Source: Microlunatus phosphovorus NM-1 (GTDB taxonomy: Bacteria > Actinomycetota > Actinomycetes > Propionibacteriales > Propionibacteriaceae). From it: DNA of 64,000 nt. Positions 62,964-64,000 of the stretch are shown here, piece by piece. The notes below the pieces were generated by a model. That model was not told the origin of the DNA, did no database searches, and worked only from the letters and a program-made list of their open reading frames with translations. Position 1 is the first letter of the stretch; each line of letters opens with the position of its first letter. The position numbers were made by a program, and so were the translations under genes. The stretch covers positions 1,612,001 through 1,676,000 of the forward strand of contig NC_015635.1 of assembly GCF_000270245.1 (NCBI RefSeq), written 5' to 3'.

Positions 62964-64000
62964 GGTGCGGTTGGTCAGCATTCGGCAGTCTTGCATTCGC
63001 GATCTCGACGGTCTTCTGAGGGTCACCCGACCTTGATACGACGGCTACGTACGTGTGATCTTTCACAGGGAGTGCCAGATCCTGGGTTTGATGACAGGAG
63101 CCAGGCGCGGCGGAGGATCGACACCCCCACCAGCGCCGCTGGATGGTGAAGCTGCCGGTGAACAGCACGACATCGCAGATGACCTTGGCGGGTACGGCCC
63201 AGAGCTCGAGCGAGAGTAGACCGTCGAGCATCAGCAGGTTGACGCCCAGCACGACGGTCGCGAGTGCCAGATAGCGACCGCCGGCACCGAGCAGGGGCGG
63301 CAACTGTCGCCCGCCGAACACCCAGTGGCGGTTGATGGCGAAGTTCGTCGATGCGCTGAGTAACCGGGCAAGAAGCAGGGCGAGCAGCGGACCCACGCTG
63401 AGCATGGTCAAGATCGCGAACACGGTCACGTCGATCAGCCAGCCGGCAGCCGAGCTGAGGCTGAACCTGCCGACATGTCGCGCGTGCCGGAGCAAGGGCT
63501 GATAGACGGCCCAGGAGTCTTGGACCGTACGGAAATGAGAGGAGGCGTTCGCGGCCAGATAGACGGTGGCGATCTCGACCTCGGCGATGTCGTGACCCTC
63601 GTCGACAGCCTGCAAAAGCACCTGTTGCTCGTACTCGAACCTGTTGCCGGGCACCGACAGCAACCAGCTGAGCTGCTCTGCCGGATAGCCGCGCAGGCCG
63701 GTCTGGGTGTCGCGGAGCCGGCGGCCCGTGAGCGCGCCGAAGACGGTCCGAGTGACGGTGTTGCCGAACCGGCTACGCAGCGGGACCTTTCCGGTGAAGC
63801 CGCGGGCACCGAGGATGATCGCGGCATCGCCCAGTTCGAGTTCGGTAGCGACCTTCGCGATGTCGACCGGGCGGTGCTGCCCGTCGCTATCGGCGCAGAC
63901 CACGGAGTGACCAGGGAACCGTTTGGCGATGTAGGCGAAACCGGATTTCAGAGCCGCACCCTTGCCGAGGTTCGTCGGATGGCTAACGACTTCGACGCCG
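62956..64000 (-). CDS. GT2 glycosyltransferase fused to GtrA membrane domain (5' end beyond the window)
   Basis: At least 347 residues; open at the right edge. The GT2 domain shows N-L-G-K-G-A-A-L-K-S-G-F and the D-x-D motif as C-A-D-S-D-G-Q-H, then F-E-Y-E-Q-Q-V-L. From about residue 165 there are four membrane segments of the GtrA type, with N-R-H-W-V-F-G-G between. A 45-residue C-terminal tail is unlike the family. Such proteins move polyprenyl-phosphate sugars for cell-wall glycosylation. Cotranscribed with the VOC gene. Confidence 0.85.
   Translation of the reverse strand, partial: GVEVVSHPTNLGKGAALKSGFAYIAKRFPGHSVVCADSDGQHRPVDIAKVATELELGDAAIILGARGFTGKVPLRSRFGNTVTRTVFGALTGRRLRDTQTGLRGYPAEQLSWLLSVPGNRFEYEQQVLLQAVDEGHDIAEVEIATVYLAANASSHFRTVQDSWAVYQPLLRHARHVGRFSLSSAAGWLIDVTVFAILTMLSVGPLLALLLARLLSASTNFAINRHWVFGGRQLPPLLGAGGRYLALATVVLGVNLLMLDGLLSLELWAVPAKVICDVVLFTGSFTIQRRWWGCRSSAAPGSCHQTQDLALPVKDHTYVAVVSRSGDPQKTVEIANARLPNADQPHHA

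Overview
High-GC actinobacterial chromosome, most likely a member of the Propionibacteriales (Microlunatus or other Propionibacteriaceae-like). The evidence is strong G/C third-position bias, frequent GTG starts, many 1-8 bp gene overlaps, a DUF222-HNH protein, CUT1 sugar transporters without their own ATPase, and the order xerC / M23 peptidase / rpsB-tsf-pyrH-frr-cdsA-rlmN ... dxr-rip. The affiliation is an inference from gene content. No rRNA, tRNA or CRISPR array was recognised.

Region 1 (1-8 kb) is accessory. It has a SatD-like regulator with a membrane partner, a decayed nucleotidyltransferase, two aminoglycoside-phosphotransferase-like kinases, a uridine-kinase-like NTPase, an NAT_N/GNAT_C acyltransferase coupled by ATGA to one of the kinases, a truncated GNAT, and a TrmH-type rRNA methyltransferase. 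Region 2 (7.7-17.5 kb) is core: def, a lactonase, xerC, a hendecad-repeat coiled-coil protein, a double-domain M23 protein, then rpsB-tsf-pyrH-frr-cdsA-rlmN.

Region 3 (17.5-36.8 kb) is a sugar-catabolism island. Locus A has a frameshifted GH36-like gene and an orphan solute-binding protein, divergent from lacI plus an intact GH36. Locus B is one long minus-strand operon, GH36 - SBP - two permeases - HTH-only GntR - araD - araA - araB, divergent from a second lacI across a control region with two identical 17-bp repeats. This set could import a galactoside- or arabinoside-containing oligosaccharide, cleave it, and take L-arabinose to xylulose 5-phosphate. Because beta-L-arabinopyranose has the ring stereochemistry of alpha-D-galactose, the GH36 of locus B could be a beta-L-arabinopyranosidase; this is inference.

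Region 4 (36.8-49.3 kb) holds malQ, a cation efflux protein, an FMN riboswitch with an SD-sequestering hairpin, ribD-ribE-ribB-ribH, a serine hydrolase, dxr and the site-2 protease. Region 5 (49.3-64 kb) is accessory: a VapC relic, a secreted CAP protein, small-molecule-modifying enzymes (aminotransferase, kinase-like, nucleotidyltransferase, APH, RidA, VOC), and a complete IS21-family element (56399-59140) with a 6-bp target duplication inside a pyridoxamine-oxidase-like gene. It also has a MerR-VOC fusion regulator divergent from a VOC gene, with a textbook 19-bp-spacer MerR promoter, and a GT2-GtrA membrane glycosyltransferase leaving the right edge.

Two themes stand out. First, at least eight loci are recognisable gene relics (nucleotidyltransferase, GNAT, VapB-like, DUF3800-like, GH36-like, VapC, PPOX, antitoxin-like), so the flanks of the core blocks are decaying. 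Second, small hairpins sharing a CGAGAAGGAG / CTCCTTCTCG end occur at 6.2 kb and 26.0 kb. I found no convincing wholly new multi-gene system. The best candidates are the MerR-VOC/VOC pair, the acyltransferase-kinase pair and the arabinoside operon.
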